From Blastococcus sp. TF02A-30 (GTDB lineage Bacteria; Actinomycetota; Actinomycetes; Mycobacteriales; Geodermatophilaceae): 64,000 nt of DNA. Below are positions 30,941 to 37,876 of the stretch, one piece after another. Below the pieces are notes generated by a model, which saw nothing but the letters and a program-made list of their open reading frames with translations, had not been told where the DNA came from and made no database searches. The stretch is taken from contig NZ_QOHJ01000003.1 in the NCBI RefSeq assembly GCF_003319185.1, forward strand, positions 429,398-493,397, read 5' to 3'. Made by a program: the position numbers and the translations under genes. Position 1 is the stretch's first letter, and each line of letters opens with the position of its first letter.

Positions 30941-31384
30941 TCAACGGCCGAGCTTCTCCCGGTAGCGCTGGGCGCGCCGTTCCCGGGCGGCGCGCTTGCG
31001 CTCGCTCTCCTGCTGCTGGCGCAGCAGCGCGGCGGAGTCGCGGATCGCGGTGGCCGTCCCCGCCGGGTAGCCGGCCTTCATGATCCGGTGCTCGGTGGCC
31101 TCGGGCATGTACGCGACCGAGTAGAAGAGGGCCAGCGCGAGACCGCCGCCGGCGCACGCCAGGCGCAGCCCCCAGCCGGCGGGCAGCAGCAGCACGAGCA
31201 GCAGGATCGGCACGGCCAGCTGCACGAGCATGCGCGCGACGTGCCGCAGCCACCAGGTGCGGGTGGTGGCGTCGTGCAGCACCCAGCCGCGGTGCCGCTC
31301 GGGCAGTCCGCCGCCGAGGGCGTACCAGATCCAGCGGTGCGGGGCGGGCCGGACGACGGGGTCCGGCTGGACGTCCTCAGGCAT
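30941..31384 (-). CDS. DUF5313-like membrane protein
   Basis: A 147-residue protein with two membrane helices (about residues 48-67 and 70-90: VARMLVQLAVPILLLVLLLPAGWGLRLACAGGGLALALFYSVAY). The N-terminus contains PHRWIWYALGGGLPERHRGWVLHDATTRTWWLRH, the recognisable actinobacterial DUF5313 pattern. The C-terminal tail is a basic Arg/Glu-rich helix (QQQESERKRAARERRAQRYREKL). ATG 31384 overlaps the stop of the OhrR-like MarR gene (eight-base overlap), so the two are coupled and this protein may be part of that regulon. Function unknown. Confidence 0.78.
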   Translation of the reverse strand: MPEDVQPDPVVRPAPHRWIWYALGGGLPERHRGWVLHDATTRTWWLRHVARMLVQLAVPILLLVLLLPAGWGLRLACAGGGLALALFYSVAYMPEATEHRIMKAGYPAGTATAIRDSAALLRQQQESERKRAARERRAQRYREKLGR

Positions 31385-31859
31385 CGGTCCCACCTCGGCT
31401 CCCCGAGGCGGCCAGCGCCCGCTGCGATGCCTCGATCACGCGGCCCAGCGAGCGCTGCACCGCCATCAGCTCCTCGACCGGCATGCCCAGCCGCTCGACG
31501 ATGCCGGCCGGGATGCGCTCGGCCTCGGCGCGCAGCGCCGCGCCCTTCTCGGTCAGCGCGAGGGCCAGGTTGCGCTGGTCGCGCGGGTCCCGCTCCCGGC
31601 GCAGCAGGCCGGCCGCCTCCAGCCGCTTCAGCAGCGGGGAGAGCGTGCCCGGGTCGAGCTGCAGCAGCCGGGACAGCTCCTTCACCGACAGCGAGCCGTG
31701 CTGCCACACCGCCAGCATCACCAGGTACTGCGGGTGGGTGAGCCCGAGCGGCTCGAGCACCGGCCGGTACACCGCGACGACGTTGCGCGCGGCCACGGAC
31801 AGCGCGAAGCACACCTGCCGCTCCAGGGCGAGCACGTCGTCCGTCTGCGTCTCGGTCAC
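31377..31859 (-). CDS. MarR-family regulator, OhrR-like
   Basis: A 160-residue MarR protein resembling OhrR organic-peroxide sensors. ALERQVCFALSVAARNVVAVYRPVLEPLGLTHPQYLVMLAVW keeps the N-terminal Cys (Cys17 in RQVCFAL) at the place of the peroxidatic Cys, and the tyrosines of the OhrR pocket (VAVYRP, HPQYL). The HTH is SVKELSRLLQLDPGTLSPLLKRLEAAGLLRRERDPRDQRNLALALTEKG. GTG at 31859 has TACGGT six bases upstream (leaderless). A cluster of CCAAC/GTTGG half sites lies just beyond and is likely its own operator. An ohr gene is not visible. Coupled to the DUF5313 gene. Confidence 0.88.
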   Translation of the reverse strand: MTETQTDDVLALERQVCFALSVAARNVVAVYRPVLEPLGLTHPQYLVMLAVWQHGSLSVKELSRLLQLDPGTLSPLLKRLEAAGLLRRERDPRDQRNLALALTEKGAALRAEAERIPAGIVERLGMPVEELMAVQRSLGRVIEASQRALAASGSRGGTDA

Positions 31860-31865
31860 CTCTCG

Positions 31866-31903
31866 ACCGTAACCCGTGGCCCACCAACGGTTGGCGGCCC
31901 AAC
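31866..31903 (-). promoter_or_regulatory. Leaderless promoter and clustered CCAAC operator of OhrR-like gene
   Basis: TACGGT (31866-31871) lies six bases before the GTG start. Beyond it, CCAACGGTTGG (31884-31894) and GTTGG-N4-CCAAC (31890-31903) form overlapping dyads that would cover the -35 region. This architecture suits autorepression by the MarR dimer. Confidence 0.6.
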
Positions 31904-31952
31904 GGTGTGAGGTGGCTGACGGAGAGGCGCCCGGAGGGGAATCCTCGGCCGC

Positions 31953-32573
31953 GTGTCACATCTGCGGCCGCGGCGGTGCTCTGCTGGTGTGGACCTGGTG
32001 CGGCAGGAGCGGTGGACGGCGACCAGCCCGGCGCTGCCCGCGGCCCGGCGGATCGCGGGTACCGCACGACCGGCCGGCACCGTCCGCGACGACCTCGAGC
32101 CGGTCTTCCGCGCCGAGTACGCGCGGGTGGTCGCGGTGGCCGCCCGGGTGCTGGGTTCCCGGGATCAGGCCGAGGACGTCGCCCAGGAGGTGTTCCTCTC
32201 CTTCGGCCGGTCGTCGGTGCCGGCACGCGAGGCCCGGGGGTGGCTCACCGTGGCCGCCGCGCACACCGCTCTCAACCTGATCCGGTCGGGCCGCCGTCGC
32301 ACCGCGCGCGAGGAGGTGGTGGGCGCCGAGCCCGCCATCGTCCCCGACGTGGCCGACGCCGTCGTCTCCCGCGAGGAGCACGCCCGCGTCCGCGCCGCCC
32401 TGTCCCGCCTGCCCCGCAAGCAGGCGGTCGCCCTCGTGCTGCGGCACAGCGGCCTCGGCTACGCCGAGGTCGCGGCCGCCCTCGACCTGTCCGTCGGCAG
32501 CGTCGGCACCACGGTGCGGCGCGCCGAATCCGCTCTGCGCAAGGAGTTGAACCCGCATGCGTCACCCGACTGA
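31953..32573 (+). CDS. ECF-type RNA polymerase sigma factor
   Basis: A short sigma-70-family factor. Region 2 is DDLEPVFRAEYARVVAVAARVLGSRDQAEDVAQEVFLSFGRSSVPAREARGWLTVAAAHTALNLIRSGRRRTAREE. Region 4 is LSRLPRKQAVALVLRHSGLGYAEVAAALDLSVGSVGTTVRRAESALRKELN. The GTG at 31953 gives 206 residues; GTG 31989 (194 residues) is equally possible because the first 45 residues are not conserved. The stop overlaps the next gene by 17 bases. That gene encodes a zinc-type anti-sigma factor, so the pair is a typical sigma/anti-sigma unit. Confidence 0.88.
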   Translation: MSHLRPRRCSAGVDLVRQERWTATSPALPAARRIAGTARPAGTVRDDLEPVFRAEYARVVAVAARVLGSRDQAEDVAQEVFLSFGRSSVPAREARGWLTVAAAHTALNLIRSGRRRTAREEVVGAEPAIVPDVADAVVSREEHARVRAALSRLPRKQAVALVLRHSGLGYAEVAAALDLSVGSVGTTVRRAESALRKELNPHASPD

Positions 32574-33627
32574 GGGCGTGCTGCGCCGCCTGCTCGACGA
32601 GCCGGCGGGGGTGGCCGACGCCGACCGCGCGCACGTCGCCTCGTGCCCGGCCTGCCTGACCACCCTCGAATCCGTCCGCGCCGACGCCGGTGCGGTGGGA
32701 GCCGCGCTCGGCTCCGCGCCCCGCGTCGACGTCGACGCCGGCTGGGCGCGCCTGGCCGCGACCGCCCCCGCGCCGCGCGCCGCCGCCCCCGCTCGGCGGC
32801 GCCGGTGGGCGCCCGCGCTGCGCCGCCCTGCCGTGGCCGCGCTCGGCTTCGCCGTCGTCCTCTCCGGTGCCGGCGTCGCCGCCGCGAACGACTGGCTGCC
32901 GATCTTCCGCACCGAGCAGGTCGAGCCGGTCGCCGTGCGCACCGGCGAGCTGGTCGCGCTGCCCGACCTCTCCGCCTTCGGCGACCTGGAGGTCACCGGC
33001 GAGGGCGAGCCGACCGAGGTGGCCGACGCCAGGACCGCCGAGGAGCGCACCGGCCTGACCGTGCCCGACGTCGGCGACCTGCCCGTCGGCGTGAGCGGCG
33101 AGCCCAGCTACCAGGTCGTGGACGAGCTGAGCGCCGTCTTCACCTTCTCCGCGGACAAGGCCGCCGCCGCCGCGGCCGCCACCGGGGAGGAGCTGCCCGC
33201 TCCCCCGCCGGGGCTCGACGGCAGCCGGGTGCGGCTGCAGGCCGGTCCGGCCGTCGCCGCGGTGTGGTCGCAGGACTCCGGGCTGCCGGTCTTCGCGGTC
33301 GGCCGGGCGGTGGCGCCGACGGCGTTCTCCGACGGCGTCCCGTTCGAGACGGTGCGCGACTACCTGCTGTCCATCCCCGGCATCCCCGCCGGGGTGGCGC
33401 AGCAGCTGCGCGACTTCTCGCCCGAGGGCGCCACGCTGCCCCTCCCCGTGCCGGCCGACATGGTCACCACCTCGACGGCCGAGGTCGGTGGCCGCGAGGC
33501 CACCGTCCTGGAGTCGCGGGACGGCACGATGGCCGGCGTGGTCTGGGTCGAGGACGGCGTGCTCACCGCGGTCGCCGGTGCCGTGAGCACCGACGAGGTG
33601 CTGGCCGTGGCGCGCGGGCTGCGCTGA
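32557..33627 (+). CDS. Anti-sigma factor with zinc-binding domain and long extracytoplasmic part
   Basis: A 356-residue membrane protein. The N-terminal cytoplasmic segment has a ZAS-type site (ADRAHVASCPACLTTLESVRA, with His, C-x-x-C), the signature of anti-sigma factors. One transmembrane helix (VAALGFAVVLSGAGVAAA) lies around residues 92-110. About 245 extracytoplasmic residues follow (VPDVGDLPVGVSGEPSYQVVDELSAVFTFSADK), which may sense an envelope signal. ATG 32557 overlaps the sigma gene. Coupled to an ABC exporter, which suggests that the system responds to or controls envelope stress. Confidence 0.83.
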   Translation: MRHPTEGVLRRLLDEPAGVADADRAHVASCPACLTTLESVRADAGAVGAALGSAPRVDVDAGWARLAATAPAPRAAAPARRRRWAPALRRPAVAALGFAVVLSGAGVAAANDWLPIFRTEQVEPVAVRTGELVALPDLSAFGDLEVTGEGEPTEVADARTAEERTGLTVPDVGDLPVGVSGEPSYQVVDELSAVFTFSADKAAAAAAATGEELPAPPPGLDGSRVRLQAGPAVAAVWSQDSGLPVFAVGRAVAPTAFSDGVPFETVRDYLLSIPGIPAGVAQQLRDFSPEGATLPLPVPADMVTTSTAEVGGREATVLESRDGTMAGVVWVEDGVLTAVAGAVSTDEVLAVARGLR

Positions 33628-33628
33628 C

Positions 33629-34597
33629 GTGGGGTCGGCGAGCCCCACGGCGGCGGAGCTGGTCGCGGGGCTGCCCGTCTCGCCCGCGGTGTGGTGCTCG
33701 GGGCTGCGCAAGCGGTACCGGCGCCGCACCGCCGTCGACGGCGTCTCGTTCACCGTCGGCCGCGGCGAGGTCGTCGGCCTGCTGGGGCCCAACGGGGCGG
33801 GCAAGACCAGCGTCATCAAGATGCTGCTGGGCCTGGTCCGGCCCGACGCCGGCGAGGTGATGCTGCTCGGCGCCCCGAACCGGGAACCGCGGTCCCGGCA
33901 GCGGGTGGGCTACCTGCCCGAGCTGTTCCGCTACCAGCCGTGGCTCACCGCCGCCGAGGTGCTCGCCCTGCACGCCCGCCTGGCCCGGGTGCCGCTGACC
34001 GACGCCGACAGCCGCGAGCGGCTCGGCGTGGTCGGGCTCGGCGGACGGGACGGCGACCGGGTCGGCGGCTTCTCCAAGGGCATGCAGCAGCGGCTGGGCC
34101 TGGCCGTCGCCCTGGTCGGCCACCCGGAGCTGGTGGTGCTCGACGAGCCGACGAGCGCCATGGACCCGCTCGGCCGGGCCGACGTCCGCGACCTCGTGCT
34201 GCAGCTGCGCGAGCGCGGCGTGGCGGTGCTGCTCAACTCGCACCTCATCGGCGAGGTCGAGCGGGTCTGCGACCGGGTGGTCATCCTCGACTCCGGCCGC
34301 GTCGCGGCCTCCGGCACGCTGGCGGAGCTGCTCGGCCGGCACGAGGTGCGGCTGCACCTCACCGGCGTGGACGGCCGGGCCGAGGCCCGGATGCGGGCGG
34401 CCGGCGCGCTCACCAGGGAGGCCGACCGGTTCACCGTCGTGCTGCCCGGCGACGAGGACGACGGCACGGTCCCGCGGCTGGTCGCCGACCTGGTCGACCT
34501 CGGCGTCGCGGTGCACGCCGTCGAGCCCGCGCGGATCAGCCTGGAGGAACGGTTGCTCGGCATCCTGCGCGACTCGTCCGGGGAGGGGCCGCGGTGA
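33629..34597 (+). CDS. ABC transporter ATP-binding protein
   Basis: An ABC-2 type ATPase of 322 residues. Walker A is LLGPNGAGKTS, Q-loop region GYLPELFRYQPWLTAAE, signature SGG-like SKGMQQRLGLAVAL (FSKGMQQR, as in NatA/CcmA-like exporters), and Walker B LVVLDEPTSAMDP. An H-loop is in VLLNSHLIGEVERV. The C-terminal 90 residues are a regulatory tail. GTG at 33629 begins two bases after the anti-sigma stop, so it is in the same operon. The GTGA at 34594 couples it to the permease. Substrate unknown. Confidence 0.92.
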   Translation: MGSASPTAAELVAGLPVSPAVWCSGLRKRYRRRTAVDGVSFTVGRGEVVGLLGPNGAGKTSVIKMLLGLVRPDAGEVMLLGAPNREPRSRQRVGYLPELFRYQPWLTAAEVLALHARLARVPLTDADSRERLGVVGLGGRDGDRVGGFSKGMQQRLGLAVALVGHPELVVLDEPTSAMDPLGRADVRDLVLQLRERGVAVLLNSHLIGEVERVCDRVVILDSGRVAASGTLAELLGRHEVRLHLTGVDGRAEARMRAAGALTREADRFTVVLPGDEDDGTVPRLVADLVDLGVAVHAVEPARISLEERLLGILRDSSGEGPR

Positions 34598-35442
34598 CCG
34601 TCCTGACCATCGCCGGGCTGACGCTGCGGGAGGCCGTGCGCCGCCGGGTCGTGTGGGCGCTGGCGGTCCTGACGCTGGCGCTGCTCGGGCTCAGCGGCTG
34701 GGGCTTCAGCAAGCTCGCCGGCCTGGACACTGAGTTCGGCGACCTGACCTCGGGCCAGGCCCGGCTGGTCGCCTCGCAGCTGCTCAACCTGGTGATGTTC
34801 GGGCTGAGCCTGATCGCCGCGCTGGGCACCGCGTTCCTGGCCGGGCCGACCGTGTCCGGCGAGGTGGAGTCGGGCATGGCGCTGTCGGTGCTGGCCCGCC
34901 CCGTGCGCCGGTCGGAGGTGCTGCTCGGCAAGTGGCTCGGGCTGGTCGTGTTCGGCTCGGCCTACGTGGCCGTCGCCGGCCTCGCCCAGTTCGCCGTCGT
35001 CCACTGGGCGGTCGGCTACTGGCCGCCCGACCCGGCCACCGGCCTGGCGTTCCTCGCCGGGCAGACGATCGTGCTGCTCACCCTGGCGCTGCTGCTGTCG
35101 AGCCTGATCTCGCCCATGGCGTCGGGCGTCGTGGCGGTCGGGCTCTTCGGGGCGACCTGGGTGGCCGGGGTCGTCGGCGGGGTCGGCCAGGCGCTGGGCA
35201 ACGACGCGGTGACGCAGGTCGGCACCGTCTCCCAGGTGCTGCTGCCCACCGACGGCCTGTGGCGCGGCGCCATGCACGCCTTCCAGGACCCCGCCGTGCT
35301 GTCGTTCTTCGAGACCGAGGCGGCCGGCTTCCCGTTCCTGTCCGAGAACCCGCTCAGCGCCGCCTACGTGCTCTGGGCGGTCGCCTGGGTGGCCATGGTG
35401 TGGGGGCTGACCGCCCTGCTGTTCGCCCGCCGCGACGTCTGA
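34594..35442 (+). CDS. ABC-2 type transporter permease
   Basis: A six-helix permease of 282 residues. TIAGLTLREAVRRRVVWALAVLTLALLGLSGWGF is helix 1 with the usual basic N-terminal anchor. Helices are also seen at about residues 64-90, 109-130, 149-170, 175-195 and 258-280. LAGPTVSGEVESGMALSVLARPVRRSEVLLGKWLGL is the conserved cytoplasmic loop found in ABC-2 membrane proteins. It overlaps the ATPase gene by four bases and ends about 35 bases before the tRNA-Arg, which is on the other strand. The operon is sigma, anti-sigma, ATPase, permease. Confidence 0.88.
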   Translation: MTVLTIAGLTLREAVRRRVVWALAVLTLALLGLSGWGFSKLAGLDTEFGDLTSGQARLVASQLLNLVMFGLSLIAALGTAFLAGPTVSGEVESGMALSVLARPVRRSEVLLGKWLGLVVFGSAYVAVAGLAQFAVVHWAVGYWPPDPATGLAFLAGQTIVLLTLALLLSSLISPMASGVVAVGLFGATWVAGVVGGVGQALGNDAVTQVGTVSQVLLPTDGLWRGAMHAFQDPAVLSFFETEAAGFPFLSENPLSAAYVLWAVAWVAMVWGLTALLFARRDV

Positions 35443-35477
35443 GGATCCCGGACGACGCCGCCGCCCGGCGCGGCTGG

Positions 35478-35550
35478 TGACCCCGGCAGGATTCGAACCT
35501 GCGACACACGGTTTAGGAAACCGATGCTCTATCCCCTGAGCTACGGGGCC
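35478..35550 (-). tRNA. tRNA-Arg (anticodon CCT)
   Basis: A 73-base cloverleaf on the minus strand. The acceptor GGCCCCG pairs with CGGGGTC (one G:U at the second position). The anticodon arm TCGGT-TTCCTAA-ACCGT gives CCT (codon AGG). The T arm has GGTTCGAATCC. The D arm is GCTCAGGGGATAGAGC. CCA is not encoded. AGG is a rare codon in GC-rich genomes. Confidence 0.95.
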
Positions 35551-35689
35551 GCGCCGGTCATCCTGGCACGCCGCCCGCAACCGGACGGCGCGGGACTCGT
35601 TCCAGAGGGCGCGGCGGTCGTTACCCGGGGGAACCATCGGCGCGGGCGACTCGTGGGACGGGAAGAGAGACGGCGGCGTTCCCCCGCGT

Positions 35690-35695
35690 TACCGT
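35690..35695 (+). promoter_or_regulatory. -10 box for GNAT gene
   Basis: TACCGT fits TANNNT. A start near 35702 leaves about 54 bases of leader that carries GGTGGAG before the ATG at 35756. Confidence 0.35.
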
Positions 35696-35755
35696 TCAGA
35701 GACACACGGCGAGCTCCGGCAACGGCGCCGGAGGTCACGGAAGGTGGAGCACAGC

Positions 35756-36076
35756 ATGGAGAGCACGGTGGTCGACGTCCCGGAGAAGGGGCGTTTCGAG
35801 ATCCGGCAGGGCGAGCGCGTCGTCGGCCTGGCCAGCTACCACGTCGACAACGGGCAGATGACCCTCCCGCACACGGAGGTCGACCCCTCCGTCGGCGGTC
35901 AGGGCATGGGCACCAAGCTCGTCGCCGGCGTCCTCACCGCCGCTCGTGAGCGCGGCCTGACCGTGCTCCCCTACTGCTCCTTCGTCCGGCACTACATCCA
36001 GCAGCACCCCGAGGACCTCGATCTCGTCGCCGAGGCCGACCGGCCGACCTTCGGCCTGGAGACCGCCGCCCGCTGA
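35756..36076 (+). CDS. Small GNAT-like acetyltransferase (YjdJ type)
   Basis: A 106-residue member of the short GNAT-like family (Gcn5-related, DUF4440/YjdJ-like). FEIRQGERVVGLASYHVDNGQMTLPHTEVDPSVGGQGMGTKLVAGVLTAARERGLTVLPYCSFVRHYIQQHPE contains a G-Q-G-M-G acetyl-CoA loop and the usual VLPYCSFV...HP segment. No substrate is known for this group. ATG 35756 has GGTGGAG six bases upstream; a GTG at 35744 is in frame. It follows tRNA-Arg and precedes nei on the same strand. Confidence 0.85.
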   Translation: MESTVVDVPEKGRFEIRQGERVVGLASYHVDNGQMTLPHTEVDPSVGGQGMGTKLVAGVLTAARERGLTVLPYCSFVRHYIQQHPEDLDLVAEADRPTFGLETAAR

Positions 36077-36092
36077 GCCTCGACCCGCCGCC

Positions 36093-36098
36093 TACGCT
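36093..36098 (+). promoter_or_regulatory. -10 box, leaderless nei transcript
   Basis: TACGCT lies six bases before the ATG at 36105, the leaderless spacing. It overlaps the region just after the GNAT stop. Confidence 0.5.
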
Positions 36099-36104
36099 GC
36101 GCGG

Positions 36105-36914
36105 ATGCCCGAGGGCCACACCCTGTTCCGCCTGGCGCGGGAGCAGTCCACGCTGTTCGCCGGCCGGCCGGTGCACGTCACGAGCCCGCAGGGCCGCTTC
36201 ACCGCGGGCGCGGAGCTGCTCGACGGACGGGTGCTCGACGAGGTCTTCTCCTACGGCAAGCACCTGTTCGCCCGGTTCGGCGGCGACGCGCTGCACGTGC
36301 ACCTGGGCCTCTACGGCACCTACACGACCGGCACCGGGACACCCCCGCCGCCCAAGGGCGCCCTCCGCATGCGCTGGGAGGCCGACGGCCCCGACGGGGC
36401 CGGTGTGTGGACCGACCTGCGCGGCCCCACCGCCTGCGAGGTGCTCACCGCCCCCGAGGTGTCGGCGATCCTCGACCGGCTCGGCCCCGACCCGCTGCGC
36501 CCGCGTGCGGACGGCGGCCGGGCGCTGGCCCGCATCCGCAGCAGCCGGACGGCGATCGGCGCGCTGCTCATGGACCAGTCGGTGCTCGCGGGGGTCGGCA
36601 ACGTCTACCGCGCCGAGCTCCTCCACCGGCACCGCGTCTCCCCCTTCCGCCCCGGCAAGGCCGTCGACGAGGCGCTGTGGGCGCAGATGTGGGCCGACCT
36701 GGTCACGCTCATGAAGGCCGGCGTCCGGATGGGGCGGATCGTCACCACCCGCCCCGAGGACCGCACCCGCCGTCGAGGCGCGGTCCAGCGGGAGGACGCC
36801 CACTACGTCTACCGGCGCACCGGGCTGCCCTGCCGCATCTGCGGCACCGAGGTCCGCACCGAGGCGATGGTCGGGCGCAACCTCTACTGGTGCCCGACCT
36901 GCCAGGCCGTGTGA
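36105..36914 (+). CDS. nei: DNA glycosylase, Fpg/Nei family
   Basis: A base-excision-repair glycosylase/AP lyase of 269 residues. MPEGHTLFRLAR gives the catalytic Pro2-Glu3 in the PEGHT form found in Nei2-type actinobacterial enzymes. VLDEVFSYGKHLFARF is the conserved Lys loop. LLMDQSVLAGVGNVYRAELLHRHRVSPFRPGKAV is the helix-two-turn-helix. The C-terminal zinc finger is CRICGTEVRTEAMVGRNLYWCPTCQ. It likely removes oxidised pyrimidines. ATG 36105 with an upstream leaderless -10. A secreted protein gene follows. Confidence 0.92.
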   Translation: MPEGHTLFRLAREQSTLFAGRPVHVTSPQGRFTAGAELLDGRVLDEVFSYGKHLFARFGGDALHVHLGLYGTYTTGTGTPPPPKGALRMRWEADGPDGAGVWTDLRGPTACEVLTAPEVSAILDRLGPDPLRPRADGGRALARIRSSRTAIGALLMDQSVLAGVGNVYRAELLHRHRVSPFRPGKAVDEALWAQMWADLVTLMKAGVRMGRIVTTRPEDRTRRRGAVQREDAHYVYRRTGLPCRICGTEVRTEAMVGRNLYWCPTCQAV

Positions 36915-36924
36915 CGGGTGGTGC

Positions 36925-36940
36925 GGAACCGGGACGTTCC
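36925..36940. promoter_or_regulatory. GGAAC/GTTCC palindrome upstream of secreted protein
   Basis: GGAAC-N6-GTTCC, a 16-bp dyad 38 bases before ATG 36978. GGAAC is also the -35 element of many ECF sigma factors, but the matching -10 element is not clear. Candidate operator or ECF-type promoter. Confidence 0.3.
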
Positions 36941-36977
36941 CTCCCACGGACGCCGGGTCACAGGTCGCTTCGGTCCG

Positions 36978-37826
36978 ATGGAGGGCATGCGACGAGGAGC
37001 GGCAGCGGTCACCGCCGTGCTCGCCCTGCTCGGCCTGCAGCTCCTGCTCGCCACCCCCGCCACGGCGGCGCCGTTCGCGTCGGCCACGCCGCAGAGCCGG
37101 GTCGGCTACGACATCTCCCACCCCCAGTGCGGCAGCACGCCGCCGGACGACCAGGCGTTCGGCATCGTGGGCGTGAACGGCGGCCTGGCCACCCGCGCCA
37201 ACCCCTGCCTGCGCGAGCAGCTCCAGTGGGCGGGCCGGTCCAGCGGGATCACCGACCAGCCGGCCGTGCAGCTCTACCTGAACACCGCCAACCCGGGGCA
37301 GGTCCTCGACGACGTCACCACCTGGCCGAGCGCCGGCGCGACGCCCTACGGCAGCTGCGAGGGCGCGAACGACCAGGCCTGCTCGTGGCGGTACGGGTGG
37401 GAGCGGGCGCGCAACAGCGTGGTGTCCTTCTTCGCCCCTGCCGCGCGTGCGGTCCAGATCGACAGCTCGCCGCACCGCTACACCTGGTGGCTCGACGTCG
37501 AGACCTCCAACACCTGGCAGGCCGGCTCCTCCGACGCGCGGGCCCGCAACCTGGCCGCGCTCGAGGGGATGGCCGCCTACCTGGAGTCGGAGGGCGCCGA
37601 GGTCGGGCTCTACTCGACCGGCCGGCAGTGGGGCCAGATCGTCGGCACGGTATCGGAGGACAGCCCGCTGACCGAGCTGGACAGCTGGCTGGCCGGGGCC
37701 GTCACCTACGAGCAGGCGGTCGACGCCTGCGGCCTGGACCCGCTGGTCCCGGGCGGCCGCGTCGTCCTCACCCAGTACGTCCCCGACGGCCTCGACGGGC
37801 TCGACCACAACCACTCCTGCCCCTGA
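36978..37826 (+). CDS. Secreted glycoside-hydrolase-like (DUF1906/GH25-type) protein
   Basis: A 282-residue exported protein. A signal peptide is clear: MRRGAAAVTAVLALLGLQLLLATPATAAP, likely cut after ATA-A. The mature part begins GYDISHPQCGSTPPDDQAFGIVGVNGGLATRANPCL, the start of a (beta/alpha)8-like lysozyme fold, and has YTWWLDVETSNTWQ near the middle. The C-terminus VVLTQYVPDGLDGLDHNHSC is usual for this group. The catalytic acids of GH25 (Asp and Glu) are not all evident, so activity is uncertain. Four to six Cys may form disulfides. The ATG is one of two (36978 or 36987). Confidence 0.82.
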   Translation: MEGMRRGAAAVTAVLALLGLQLLLATPATAAPFASATPQSRVGYDISHPQCGSTPPDDQAFGIVGVNGGLATRANPCLREQLQWAGRSSGITDQPAVQLYLNTANPGQVLDDVTTWPSAGATPYGSCEGANDQACSWRYGWERARNSVVSFFAPAARAVQIDSSPHRYTWWLDVETSNTWQAGSSDARARNLAALEGMAAYLESEGAEVGLYSTGRQWGQIVGTVSEDSPLTELDSWLAGAVTYEQAVDACGLDPLVPGGRVVLTQYVPDGLDGLDHNHSCP

Positions 37827-37876
37827 CCGGGGCTTCCGGGGTGGTGCCGCGCGCCCGGGACGGACAGGATGCGTTC

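Noticed and set aside
31953..31989. Possible promoter GGGGAATCC before the sigma gene
   Set aside because: Spacing to any -10-like element is wrong for an ECF promoter.
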